Positions 39,554 to 48,367 of a stretch of 64,000 nucleotides of DNA are shown one piece after another. The translations under genes were made by a program, and so were the position numbers. Numbering within the stretch: the stretch's first letter is position 1; every line of letters begins with the position of its first letter. Source of the DNA: Janthinobacterium sp. FW305-129 (lineage in GTDB: Bacteria; Pseudomonadota; Gammaproteobacteria; Burkholderiales; Burkholderiaceae_D); assembly GCF_020858115.1 (NCBI RefSeq), contig NZ_JACYMM010000017.1, positions 1-64,000 of the forward strand. The letters are read 5' to 3'. Below the pieces are notes generated by a model. The model searched no databases, was not told the origin of the DNA, and saw nothing but the letters and a program-made list of their open reading frames with translations.

Positions 39554-39895
39554 ACGCGCGCTGGCCAGCACGGCCAGCCAGCTCAAGCCGCCCGACAGCA
39601 CGCTGAAGTAGATGGCCCGCAGCGGATGCTGCGGCAGCAGATACGCCAGCACGGCTACGCCCAGCAAGCCGCACAGCGCAGGCTTCCACCAGCCGGGCGG
39701 CAGCAGCGCCAGCAGCAGATTCGTGCCCGCATACACGTAAAACACGAGCAGCAGGGCCAGGCCACCCGCCACGCCGCGCGAGCCGAGGCTGCCGAACAGC
39801 TGCGTGTACAAATAAAACCCCAGCCAGCTCAATGCGATAAACAGCAGGCAGCCCAGCGCATGCGCACCCAGGCCCGCCATCAGGCGAATTTTCAC
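39530..39895 (-). CDS. Small integral membrane protein (GTG start)
   Basis: A 121-aa protein with about four hydrophobic helices (HALGCLLFIALSWLGFYLY, GGLALLLVFYVYAGTNLLLALL, ALCGLLGVAVLAYLL, IYFSVLSGGLSWLAVLA). No family is recognised. A GTG start at 39895 overlaps the upstream stop in GTGA, suggesting coupled translation; an ATG at 39880 is the alternative. Its 3' end overlaps the hydrolase gene by 24 bp on the other strand. Confidence 0.65.
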   Translation of the reverse strand: MKIRLMAGLGAHALGCLLFIALSWLGFYLYTQLFGSLGSRGVAGGLALLLVFYVYAGTNLLLALLPPGWWKPALCGLLGVAVLAYLLPQHPLRAIYFSVLSGGLSWLAVLASARLSGYLRG

Positions 39896-40329
39896 GGTTG
39901 CTTGAGTACGGGAATGAAGCGGTGGCCGCAGGCATGGCACATGAAGGTACGCGCATACTTGTCCTGCAAGGCGGCGGCCTCCTTGTCCCAATTGGCGACG
40001 AAGGACGTTTGCGACAAGGCGACGGAGACGACACCCCCTGCCACGAAGATCCAGAACAGGCCATTTGCGCCAGCCTGGTAAAAGATGACGGCGGCGATGA
40101 CAAAAATGATCACGCCCAACACGATCAGCCCCACCTTCTGGTGGGTCTGCATCGTCGGCCCGGCGGCCTGGCGCGACAACAAGGTCTGGCTGCGCGTATG
40201 CGCATGACCGTGGATGAAATCACCATCGATCCTGCCCGAGATATGGGTAGAGGTGCCGGAAATGCCGGAGGCATGCACCATGGAGAGACGTTGAATGTTG
40301 GAACTGTCACATGCCGGGCAATGCGCCAT
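39892..40329 (-). CDS. Zinc-ribbon membrane protein
   Basis: A 145-aa protein. One CxxC (CPACDSS) stands at the very N-terminus and a second (CHACGHRF) near the C-terminus, so the two ends may complete one zinc site. Between them lie two hydrophobic helices (VGLIVLGVIIFVIAAVIFY and GLFWIFVAGGVVSVAL). GGAA at the right spacing supports the ATG at 40329 over one at 40341. It is coupled to the next membrane gene through a four-base overlap. Function is unknown. Confidence 0.7.
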   Translation of the reverse strand: MAHCPACDSSNIQRLSMVHASGISGTSTHISGRIDGDFIHGHAHTRSQTLLSRQAAGPTMQTHQKVGLIVLGVIIFVIAAVIFYQAGANGLFWIFVAGGVVSVALSQTSFVANWDKEAAALQDKYARTFMCHACGHRFIPVLKQP

Positions 40330-40369
40330 TGCTATTTCCATAAAATAAAATAATCGCGCACTGTAGCAT

Positions 40370-40405
40370 AAAAAAGCCGGCCCTTTCACGAGGAAAGGGC
40401 CGGCT
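40370..40405 (-). terminator. Terminator of htpG
   Basis: On the minus strand AGCCGGCCCTTT pairs with AAAGGGCCGGCT across a seven-base loop, followed by TTTTT. It begins about 24 bases after the htpG stop. Confidence 0.93.
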
Positions 40406-40428
40406 CGCTGACGTTTGCAGTCAGGTGA

Positions 40429-42348
40429 TTACTTCGCAGAATTGAGCAGCAATTCGTTCAGGCGCTTGACGAAGCTGGCTGGATCGGCCAGCGATCCGCC
40501 TTCGGCCAGCATGGCCTGGTCGAACAGGATGTTGGCCCAGTCGCCGAACTTGCCGCCTTCCGCATCTTCATACTTCAAACGCGTCACCAGCGGGTGGTTC
40601 GGGTTGATTTCCAAAATCGGCTTCGATTCCGGCGCGCTCTGGCCCGCCGCCTTCAGCATGCGCAGCAGGTTGCCCGACAATTCGTTTTCATCGGCCACCA
40701 GGCAGGCTGGCGAATCGGTCAGGCGGAACGTGACGCGCACGTCCTTGGCCTTGTCGGCCAGCACGGTCTTCATCTTGCCCACCAGGTCGGCGTACGAGGT
40801 TTCCGTTTCTTCGTGCTCTTTCTTTTCCGCTTCGTCTTCCAGCGCGCCCAGGTCCAGGCCGCCCTTGGCGACGGAGACCAGCTCCTTGCCTTCGAAATCC
40901 TGCAGGAAGGACAGCATCCATTCATCGACGCGGTCCGTCAGCAGCAGCACTTCGACGCCCTTCTTGCGGAAGATTTCCAGGTGCGGGCTGTTCTTGGCGG
41001 CGGCGTAATTGTCGGCCGTGACGTAATAGATCTTGTCCTGGCCTTCCTTCATGCGCGCCACGTAGTCGGCGAAAGACGTGATTTGCTCGTCGCTGTCGTT
41101 GGCCGTCGAGGCAAAGCGCAGCAGCTTGGCCAGGCGTTCCTTGTTGGCCGCGTCCTCGCCGATGCCTTCCTTCAGCACCTGGCCGAATTCCTTCCAGAAG
41201 ACGGCGTACTTGTCTTTTTTATCTTGCTCGTCCGCGTTCGCCAGTTCTTCCAGCATGCCCAGCACGCGCTTGGTCGAGCCTTCGCGGATCACCTTGACGT
41301 CGCGCGATTCCTGCAGGATTTCACGCGATACGTTCAGCGGCAGGTCGGCAGAGTCGATCACCCCGCGCACGAAGCGCAGATAGGTTGGCATCAGCTGCTC
41401 GGCATCGTCCATGATGAAGACGCGCTTGACGTACAGCTTGATGCCGCCGCGCTTGTTGCGGTCCCACATGTCGAACGGCGCCTTGGCCGGGATGTACAGC
41501 AGCTGCGTGTACTCGCTGCGGCCTTCCACGCGGTTATGCGTGTGCGTCAGCGGCGACTGGAAGTCGTGCGACACGTGCTTGTAGAATTCGTCGTACTGTT
41601 CCGGCGTGATGTCGGCCTTGTTGCGGGCCCACAGGGCGCTGGCCTGGTTGACGGTTTCGAATTCGTCCTTCAGAACGGTTTCTTTTTTCTCATCGTCCCA
41701 CTCTTCCTTCTGCATCACGATCGGCAGCGAGATATGGTCCGAATATTTGCGGATGATGGACTTGATCTTCCAGCTCGACAGCAATTCGTCCTCGCCTTCG
41801 CGCAGGTGCAGGATGATGTCCGTGCCGCGCGACGGCTTGTCGATCGATTCGATGCTGTAATCGCCTTCGCCCGCCGATTCCCAGCGCACGCCTTCCGAGG
41901 CGTCCACGCCGGCGCGGCGCGTTTCGACGGTGATCTTGTCGGCGACGATGAAGCCGGAATAGAAGCCCACGCCGAACTGGCCGATCAGGGCCGCGTCCTG
42001 CTGCTGGTCGCCCGACAGCTTGCCGAAGAATTCCTTGGTGCCCGACTTGGCGATGGTGCCCAGGTGCGAGATCGCCTCGTCACGGGTCATGCCGATGCCG
42101 TTGTCGGAAATGGTGATGGTGCGCGCATCCTTGTCGAAGCTGACCTTGATCTTCAATTCGTGATCGTTGCCGTACAGGGCGTCGTTATCGATCGCTTCGA
42201 AGCGCAATTTGTCGGCCGCGTCGGACGCGTTCGAGATCAGTTCGCGCAGGAAGATTTCCTTGTTCGAGTACAGGGAATGGATCATCAGGTGCAGCATTTG
42301 CTTCACTTCGGTCTGAAAACCCAGGGTTTGCTTTTCGGAGACAGCCAT
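40429..42348 (-). CDS. htpG: Chaperone HtpG (Hsp90)
   Basis: A 639-aa bacterial Hsp90, an ATP-driven dimeric chaperone. The GHKL ATPase domain has [26 protein letters not shown] and GQFGVGFYS; the middle domain contains the catalytic Arg loop region [14 protein letters not shown]; the C-terminal domain dimerises. There is no C-terminal MEEVD, as expected for bacteria. GAGGTAAAA precedes the ATG, and a sigma-32-like promoter lies 40 bp upstream. Confidence 0.97.
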   Translation of the reverse strand: MAVSEKQTLGFQTEVKQMLHLMIHSLYSNKEIFLRELISNASDAADKLRFEAIDNDALYGNDHELKIKVSFDKDARTITISDNGIGMTRDEAISHLGTIAKSGTKEFFGKLSGDQQQDAALIGQFGVGFYSGFIVADKITVETRRAGVDASEGVRWESAGEGDYSIESIDKPSRGTDIILHLREGEDELLSSWKIKSIIRKYSDHISLPIVMQKEEWDDEKKETVLKDEFETVNQASALWARNKADITPEQYDEFYKHVSHDFQSPLTHTHNRVEGRSEYTQLLYIPAKAPFDMWDRNKRGGIKLYVKRVFIMDDAEQLMPTYLRFVRGVIDSADLPLNVSREILQESRDVKVIREGSTKRVLGMLEELANADEQDKKDKYAVFWKEFGQVLKEGIGEDAANKERLAKLLRFASTANDSDEQITSFADYVARMKEGQDKIYYVTADNYAAAKNSPHLEIFRKKGVEVLLLTDRVDEWMLSFLQDFEGKELVSVAKGGLDLGALEDEAEKKEHEETETSYADLVGKMKTVLADKAKDVRVTFRLTDSPACLVADENELSGNLLRMLKAAGQSAPESKPILEINPNHPLVTRLKYEDAEGGKFGDWANILFDQAMLAEGGSLADPASFVKRLNELLLNSAK

Positions 42349-42387
42349 TTTTACCTCATAGTCTTGTGGATGGGACGAGTGTCAGCT

Positions 42388-42415
42388 AATTGGAGATGAT
42401 GGCAGCGATTTCAAG
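42388..42415 (-). promoter_or_regulatory. Sigma-32 (heat-shock) promoter of htpG
   Basis: Read on the minus strand: CTTGAAA, a 13-bp spacer, then CTCCAATT. The consensus for RpoH is CTTGAAA with 11-16 bp and CCCCATNT, so the -35 is exact and the -10 is close. It ends 39 bp before the htpG ATG. Confidence 0.75.
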
Positions 42416-42823
42416 ATGCCAGCAAGCAAATTTTTCCATCCTTTCCAAGCCAGGACAGTCACTGTCCTGGCGGGCATGGATGAAACTGATACTGGCCATG
42501 TACGAGAACTGCATGACGGTTGATGTAACGATTAGATTTTTATCCGGGGAAGTGCTGAACAATTCGTTTTCTTCGCGAAACTGGCATCCGAAATAAATAA
42601 AACGAGAGACGATAAGCGCATTTCCGCTTTTTCTGACGCGATGTCTCAAGCCCTTTGCTCACAAGGAGATGATTACGAAATCGGTAATTGCAAAGCTCAT
42701 ACAGACAAGCACCATGTTGGCGAAAGCAAACGAAGATCAACAAAGATAGGGTGTCCTTCACCAAAGAGCGCAGCACCCCACGCTTTTTCAGTATTCCCGG
42801 CAAGAAGAAGGAAAAAACTCTGG
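42416..42823. other. AT-rich gap between htpG promoter and metzincin-like gene
   Basis: About 410 bp of lower GC than the surroundings. Two short open frames exist (near 42386-42649 minus and 42390-42596 plus), but neither has a ribosome site or a recognisable product. No repeat or structural RNA was seen. It looks like non-coding flank of an acquired segment. Confidence 0.5.
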
Positions 42824-43912
42824 CTATTTTCGCGGATAAATTCTAGAAATTAATTCTTTGTCGCTGGCAGATAATTCCGTTCCAGCTGGTATTTCCTGCC
42901 CACCGGTGTAGGCTGCCGGAAGTGACATAGCCATGATCGAATACCGGTCAAATTTTCGATATTCACCAACCTCTTCCCTCGTCGCCTTCCTTAGTATACG
43001 GGTTTGTATCATTTCTTCCGACCAGTTATTCGGCGGGCCGCCCAATTCACTACGGAGCAGTTCCACATCCCATTGTATATTAGCTTCTGGATTTTGCAGC
43101 TCTTCGATCAATCCCATAACATGACCAAATTCATGCAAAATATAGTTTTTTTTCATCCAGGCAAGATTTATTGTTGGTGCTGTTTTTGGCAGACCTAAGG
43201 CATCGGTTCCCTGATATGACCAAGAACCTCTATTTGGATCAAATCCTACACGAACATCGCTTTCTTCCAGCAACGGTGTAAAAATAAACGATAAACTTGT
43301 ATTTCTGGTCCACTCTGGCGCAATACTTTCAACCATTTTTCTTTGTTCAGCAGTACCACCGATGAATCCTATACGTATAGTTGCCCCCGCAGCCCAATAT
43401 TTTCTGTTGCCACTTGCCTTATCAGGATACGCAGACTTTGCCTGAATCGCCATATCTTGTTGCTTCGGCGATAGCGATTTCATGAACGTTACTTGGGCTA
43501 TTGCCATTTTTCCTTGCTCGCCGATTTCCCCCAGTATTGCTTTTGCATTTGCCAGTACGTTTTCAACTTCTGTCCTTAAAGTGTTGACTGTCGCCTGTGC
43601 CTTCTGAAGTTCAAGTTGTGAAGTCTTCAGTGCATTGGAGGCCACATCCACTTCTTTCTGTATCGCAATAACTTTCTCAACTGATTTTTCCAGATTATAC
43701 CCATACAGCGTCGCACCAACCACCAGAAAAACTGCAAGGATAGACAGACTAAACTTGGCATAACGCACCAGATCATTGTCAACTACATATATAACCTGCT
43801 GCTCCCTGTTGATGATTGGAATTGATTGCTGACCATCCAAATTCGATTGGCAATATCGACATTTTATTGCCTCCCCCTGCACTTGCTCTTTGCAATACGG
43901 GCATGTTTTCAT
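42824..43912 (-). CDS. Zinc-ribbon / TM / coiled-coil / metzincin-like protein
   Basis: A 362-aa protein. The order is: N-terminal zinc ribbon (Cys4, Cys7, Cys18, Cys21), one TM helix (about 55-72), a coiled coil (about 75-130), and a C-terminal metzincin-like domain. The zinc helix is H260-E-F-G-H264-V-M-G-L-I-E270-E, and a Met-turn is visible in YSIMAMS near residue 327. Bacterial M12-type relatives read H-E-F-G-H-x-x-G-L-I-H-E-H, so the third zinc ligand His is Glu here. By topology the protease domain should be periplasmic. Start at 43912 gives MKTCPYC. The gene is markedly AT-rich compared with its neighbours. Confidence 0.75.
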   Translation of the reverse strand: MKTCPYCKEQVQGEAIKCRYCQSNLDGQQSIPIINREQQVIYVVDNDLVRYAKFSLSILAVFLVVGATLYGYNLEKSVEKVIAIQKEVDVASNALKTSQLELQKAQATVNTLRTEVENVLANAKAILGEIGEQGKMAIAQVTFMKSLSPKQQDMAIQAKSAYPDKASGNRKYWAAGATIRIGFIGGTAEQRKMVESIAPEWTRNTSLSFIFTPLLEESDVRVGFDPNRGSWSYQGTDALGLPKTAPTINLAWMKKNYILHEFGHVMGLIEELQNPEANIQWDVELLRSELGGPPNNWSEEMIQTRILRKATREEVGEYRKFDRYSIMAMSLPAAYTGGQEIPAGTELSASDKELISRIYPRK

Positions 43913-44226
43913 GGCAAAAGATAGAGAGAACTTTACAGGATTTCTGGTCAATACTGGAATTTCAAAAACCGAAATCCCAGCCACAATTGATCATACTTCA
44001 AATTTTTCGGGTTTTTTTAAAGAATTCCATTTTGAAGATTTAGATCAAAAAATATATTAATTAAAGAAATTTCTATTTTTTAATGTCGCCGCAAGATCGT
44101 GAATTTACAACAGCATCTACGAGACATCAACAATGGCACGTCAAACTCTCTTCTCAAGCGCTTTGCACAATCAGCCAAATCAAGTACAAACATCTTGACA
44201 CAGTGGCTGCATTTTTTTGCAGACCC
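43913..44226. other. AT-rich non-coding stretch upstream of metzincin-like gene
   Basis: About 310 bp, very AT-rich from 43980 to 44080 (runs such as AAAAAATATATTAATTAAAG). It probably contains the promoter of the metzincin-like gene. No convincing coding frame or repeat was found. Confidence 0.5.
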
Positions 44227-45663
44227 TTATCCGCCCAGCGCGCGGTCGAAAAAGTCCCATACCCGCCCGTCCTGCACCGTGGCCAGGTTCAGGCGCATGC
44301 AGGTCGACGGCAGCTGGCGCGGCGAAAACAGGCTGCCCGGCCCCAGCACCAGGCCTTCGGCCAGCGCCTTTTCGGCCAGCACATTGGTGTCGCAGCCCGC
44401 ATCGGCCCAGATGAACATGCCGGCCGGTGCGGGATCGAAGCGCAGGCCGGCCCGCTCGGCGCGGCGGTACGTGCCCTCGCGCACCTTGTCGAGCCGCGCG
44501 CGCAGCCGCTCCGCATGTTTGCGGTACAGGCCTTGCGATAGGATTTTATATACGACCCGCTCGCCGATGTCGCTGGTGGTCAGGGTGGCCAGCATCTTGC
44601 GGTCGGCCAGCCGCTGCGCCCATTCAGGCGAGGTGGCGATGAAGCCCACGCGCAGGTTGGCCGACAGGCTCTTGGAAAAGCCGCCCAGGTAAATCACACG
44701 GCGCAGCTGGTCCAGCGCGGCCAGACGGGTGGCCGCCTGCACGTCGCCGCCCGGGTGCATGTCGCAATAGATATCGTCTTCGACGACGAGGAAATCGTGC
44801 TGTTCGGCCAGGCGCAGCACCTGAAACGCCTTGGCGGCCGACAGCGACGTCGAGCTGGGGTTGTGCAGCACCGAATTGATCACGTACAGCTTGGGGCGGT
44901 GCAGCGCCGCCAGCTCGGCCAGCACGGCGATATCGGGGCCGTCTTTCAAGCGCGGGATGCCGATGACGTTCATGCCCATCGCGGCAAAGGCGCCAAACAT
45001 CAGCCAATACGCGGGATCGTCGACGAAAATGGTATCGCCGGGACGGGCAAACTCGCGCGCCACCAGGTCCAGCGCCTGCATCACGCCCACCGTGGTGACG
45101 ATCTGCTCGGGCGGACAGGCGATTTCCATGCCCGCCAGTTTCAGCTGCAACTGCTGGCGCAGCGGCAGGAAGCCCTGCGGCGATCCATAACCGAGCAGCA
45201 GACTGCCAGGCTGGCGGCTGACGTCGCGCAGGGCGCGCGCGACCAGGTCGCCATCGAGCCACTCGGCGGGCAGCATGCCGGTGCCGGGCGCGGGGATGGC
45301 CGGCGTCTGGCGGAACATGTTACGGATCAGCCAGACGACGTCCATCGGCTGCGCCGCCGCGTCCTGCGCGCCGGCGAGCGGCGCCGGCGTGTTCAGCGGC
45401 GAGCGCTCGCGCACGAAAAAGCCGGCGCCGCGCCGCGATTCCAGGTAGCCGCGCGCCACCAGCTTGTCGTAGCTGGCCACCACCGTGGCGCACGACACCT
45501 CCAGGCTGGCGGCGCACTGGCGGATTGAGGGCATGCGCGCGCCGCCGCGCAGCAGCTTGTCGTCGATGCGCGCCGCCAGCGAGCGCGCGATCTGGTCGAT
45601 CAGGGTTTCGCCCGAGGCGCGCGACAGCAAGGGCAGGGACGGCAAGGCGGGTGTATTGCTCAT
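44227..45663 (-). CDS. MocR-family transcriptional regulator (GntR HTH + aminotransferase fold)
   Basis: A 478-aa regulator. The N-terminal GntR winged helix (MPSIRQCAASLEVSCATVVASYDKL) is joined by a linker to a fold-type I aminotransferase-like domain with the PLP lysine in YLGGFSKSLSANLRVGF and Asp/Tyr in VVEDDIYCDMHP. MocR proteins use PLP as cofactor or effector to control nearby genes. It is divergent from an EamA transporter with a palindrome between them, so the transporter is the likely target. Confidence 0.9.
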   Translation of the reverse strand: MSNTPALPSLPLLSRASGETLIDQIARSLAARIDDKLLRGGARMPSIRQCAASLEVSCATVVASYDKLVARGYLESRRGAGFFVRERSPLNTPAPLAGAQDAAAQPMDVVWLIRNMFRQTPAIPAPGTGMLPAEWLDGDLVARALRDVSRQPGSLLLGYGSPQGFLPLRQQLQLKLAGMEIACPPEQIVTTVGVMQALDLVAREFARPGDTIFVDDPAYWLMFGAFAAMGMNVIGIPRLKDGPDIAVLAELAALHRPKLYVINSVLHNPSSTSLSAAKAFQVLRLAEQHDFLVVEDDIYCDMHPGGDVQAATRLAALDQLRRVIYLGGFSKSLSANLRVGFIATSPEWAQRLADRKMLATLTTSDIGERVVYKILSQGLYRKHAERLRARLDKVREGTYRRAERAGLRFDPAPAGMFIWADAGCDTNVLAEKALAEGLVLGPGSLFSPRQLPSTCMRLNLATVQDGRVWDFFDRALGG

Positions 45664-45705
45664 ATGACCATCACAGTATGTGAAATTATGCGTGAAAGTG
45701 TATTT

Positions 45706-45741
45706 GTACTGTATTGCTATTCAGCTCTAGGATAGCAGTAC
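45706..45741. promoter_or_regulatory. Palindromic operator between mocR-type gene and EamA gene
   Basis: GTACTG (45706-45711) and CAGTAC (45736-45741) are perfect outer arms; GCTAT (45716-45720) and ATAGC (45732-45736) repeat the inversion inside. The site lies about 57 bp before the transporter ATG and 43 bp before the regulator start. A dimeric MocR regulator is the obvious candidate ligand. Confidence 0.6.
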
Positions 45742-45797
45742 GGGGCGGATTGTTCCACCCCATCTTATTTACCCATGCAACCCGCACCAGGACAGCC

Positions 45798-46709
45798 ATG
45801 CCATCGCACGCCACCACTTCCCCCAGTCACCCCCTGCGCCTCGCCGACGACCGTAAAGGCCTGCTGCTGGGCCTCATCGCCGTCGTCCTCTTCAGCCTGA
45901 CCCTGCCCTTTACGCGCCTGGCGGTGGCCGAACTCGATCCCACCTTTGTCGCCCTGGGCCGTGCCCTGGTGGCCGCCGGCCTGGCCGGCCTGTGGCTATG
46001 GCAGCAGCGGGCGCCGCTGCCGCGCCGCGAACAATGGCTGCCGCTGGCGCTCGTGTCGCTGGGCTGCGTGCTGGGCTTCCCCTGGCTGACGTCGATCGCC
46101 ATGCGCAGCCTGCCCGCCTCGCACGGCGCCGTGCTGGTCGGCATCCTGCCACTGGCGACCGCCGTGTTTGCCGTCATGCGCGGCAAGGAACGCCCTTCCC
46201 CGGGCTTCTGGCTGATGGCCCTGCTCGGCACGGCGCTGGTGGTGGCCTTCGCGCTGCGCCAGGGCGGCGGCAGCTTCCACCTGGCCGACTGGCTGATGTT
46301 CGCCGCCGTGCTGCTGGGCGCCCTCGGCTATGCGGAAGGCGGGCGCCTGGCGCAAGCCATGCCGGGCCAGCACGTGATTTCCTGGGCCTTGCTGCTGGCC
46401 GTGCCGTTTGTCTTGCCCGCGGTGCTGTGGAACGCCTGGCCGCAGCGCGCGCTGATGGCGCAGGCCAGCGCCGCCGCCTGGCTGGGCTTTGCGTACATTT
46501 CCGTGTTTTCCATGTTTATCGCCTTCTTTTTCTGGTACAGGGGCATGGCGCTGGGCGGCGTGGCCCGCGTGGGACAGACGCAGCTGCTGCAACCGTTCCT
46601 CACCTTGCTGGGCGCGGCCGTGCTGCTGCACGAGCCCTTGACGGGCGAAAGCCTGCTGTTTGCCGGCGCCGTGATCGCCGTCGTGGCCATCGGACGCAAG
46701 CTGAAGTAA
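45798..46709 (+). CDS. EamA/DMT-family transporter
   Basis: A 303-aa inner-membrane protein with about ten TM helices in two EamA repeats. The first repeat contains FSLTLPFTRLAVAELDPTFVALGR; the second ends LLGAAVLLHEPLTGESLLFAGAVIAVVAIG. Such proteins usually export amino acids or metabolites. The start MPSHATTSPSH (45798) is chosen over a longer frame. The divergent MocR gene suggests induction by an amine or amino acid. Confidence 0.88.
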   Translation: MPSHATTSPSHPLRLADDRKGLLLGLIAVVLFSLTLPFTRLAVAELDPTFVALGRALVAAGLAGLWLWQQRAPLPRREQWLPLALVSLGCVLGFPWLTSIAMRSLPASHGAVLVGILPLATAVFAVMRGKERPSPGFWLMALLGTALVVAFALRQGGGSFHLADWLMFAAVLLGALGYAEGGRLAQAMPGQHVISWALLLAVPFVLPAVLWNAWPQRALMAQASAAAWLGFAYISVFSMFIAFFFWYRGMALGGVARVGQTQLLQPFLTLLGAAVLLHEPLTGESLLFAGAVIAVVAIGRKLK

Positions 46710-46885
46710 GGCTCCCTGACGCCCATTTGCAACGCCGTTGCGCGTGCGGATGGGCAGAGCGGCGTGCAAGCCGTACAATACCGCAGCACCATGGCGACGC
46801 CTATCCGGCGCCGCTTGCGCACGCACCGCCACAAGCGGGCCAACAAATCCAGCCGGCGCAGCTCGGCATCTTCTGTGAGACTCGT

Positions 46886-48079
46886 ATGAAAATTGAAAAT
46901 CCGAATCCGATCCAATGGCGCTTTGCCGAACGCGCGGAACAGCTGCAAAGCTCGTTCATCCGCGAAATCCTGAAGATCACGCAGCGTCCCGAGATCATCT
47001 CGTTTGCCGGCGGCCTGCCCTCGCCCGCCACCTTCCCCGTGGAAGAAATGAAGACCGCCTTCGACAAGGTCTTGTCGAACAATGGCAAGGTGGCCCTGCA
47101 ATACGGCCCCACCGACGGCTACCTGCCGCTGCGCCAGTGGATCGCCGACTCGCTCTCCAGCAATGGCAGCACCATCATGCCGGAACAAGTGCTGATGACG
47201 TCCGGCTCGCAGCAGGCGCTGGACTTGCTGGGCAAGGTGCTGATCGACGAAGGAAGCCGCGTGCTGGTGGAAACCCCCAGCTACCTGGGCGCCCTGCAGG
47301 CGTTTTCCGTCTACCGTCCCGAATTCGTTTCCGTCGATACCGATGACGAAGGCCTGGTGCCGTCGTCGATCGACCCCGTCGCCGATGGCGCGCGCCTGTT
47401 GTACGCGCTGCCGAACTTCCAGAACCCGACGGGCCGCAGCCTGTCCGTGGCGCGCCGCGTGGAACTGGTGGAAACCTGCGCCCGCCACGGCCTGCCGCTG
47501 ATCGAGGATGATCCGTACGGCGCCCTGAGCTACAGCGGCGAGCCGTATCCGAAGATGATCAACATGAATCCGGACGGCGTCATCTACATGGGCTCGTTCT
47601 CTAAAGTGCTCACGCCCGGCATCCGCCTCGGCTACGTGGTGGCGCCGATGCCGCTGGTGCGCCGCCTGGAACTGGCCAAGCAGGCGGCCGACCTGCACAC
47701 CTCGCAGCTGACGCAGATGGTCGTGCATGAGGTGATCAAGGATGGCTTCCTGGAGCGCCATATCCCCAGCATCCGCAGCCTGTACGGCAACCAGTGCCAG
47801 GCCATGCTGTCCGCGCTGGAAGAGCACTTCCCGGCCGGCGTCACCTGGACGAAGCCTGAAGGCGGCATGTTCATCTGGGTCACCCTGCCGAAACACATCG
47901 ATGCGATGAAGCTGCTCGATGAAGCCATCGCCAATAAAGTGGCCTTCGTGCCGGGCGCGCCGTTCTACGCGAACACGCCGGACACGCATACCCTGCGCCT
48001 GTCGTTCGTGACGGTGCCGCCGGAACGCATCCGCGAGGGCATCGCCATCCTGGGCAAGCTGATCGCCGCAAAAATGTAA
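46886..48079 (+). CDS. PLP-dependent aminotransferase (class I, LysN-like)
   Basis: A 397-aa fold-type I aminotransferase with no DNA-binding domain. Features are SFAGGLPSPATFP, the Tyr/Gly of YGPTDGYLPLR, NFQNPTGRS, IEDDPYGALSY, the PLP lysine in GSFSKVLTPGIRLGYV and the terminal Arg in RLSFVT. It resembles 2-aminoadipate or aromatic/branched-chain aminotransferases. The frame is open far upstream on the same strand, but MKIENPNPIQW is the family N-terminus. It may share the transcript of the EamA gene 176 bp upstream. Confidence 0.88.
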   Translation: MKIENPNPIQWRFAERAEQLQSSFIREILKITQRPEIISFAGGLPSPATFPVEEMKTAFDKVLSNNGKVALQYGPTDGYLPLRQWIADSLSSNGSTIMPEQVLMTSGSQQALDLLGKVLIDEGSRVLVETPSYLGALQAFSVYRPEFVSVDTDDEGLVPSSIDPVADGARLLYALPNFQNPTGRSLSVARRVELVETCARHGLPLIEDDPYGALSYSGEPYPKMINMNPDGVIYMGSFSKVLTPGIRLGYVVAPMPLVRRLELAKQAADLHTSQLTQMVVHEVIKDGFLERHIPSIRSLYGNQCQAMLSALEEHFPAGVTWTKPEGGMFIWVTLPKHIDAMKLLDEAIANKVAFVPGAPFYANTPDTHTLRLSFVTVPPERIREGIAILGKLIAAKM

Positions 48080-48090
48080 TTTCCCCTTCG

Positions 48091-48139
48091 CGCCCCGCTC
48101 TTGCGGGGCGTGTCGCTGCTGCCCCTGGCGCCAAGGGGC
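48091..48139 (+). terminator. Double hairpin after aminotransferase gene
   Basis: CGCCCCGC/GCGGGGCG forms a strong 8-bp stem 11 bases past the stop. A second hairpin (GCCCCT/AGGGGC) follows. There is only a short TTTT further on, so termination strength is uncertain. Confidence 0.4.
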
Positions 48140-48367
48140 ACGCATCTTTTCCGCCTAAAAACCGCCTTCGCGACAGCAACTGCGTGCATCTATTTTTAAA
48201 AATATCATAAAAATAATAGTTTACCACCTCTCGCAGCATCGATTTTCTACCCAAAAAATTGGCGAGGCGGTATGATTTGAGCGCCGCAGCCGATTTGAAC
48301 CCGGTCAACAGCGCCGACAGTGCGGCAAACGCTGGCATCGCAGAGTACATCGAGAAGGCCGGAAGCA

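Noticed and set aside
42386-42649. Two short frames in the htpG upstream gap
   Set aside because: No ribosome site, no motif, and one overlaps the heat-shock promoter.
45992-46885. N-terminal extension of the aminotransferase frame over the EamA gene
   Set aside because: The extension overlaps a real transporter gene in another frame and the family N-terminus begins at 46886.
46328-48145. 605-codon minus-strand frame opposite the aminotransferase
   Set aside because: Antisense shadow, with low-complexity His/Arg/Gln composition.
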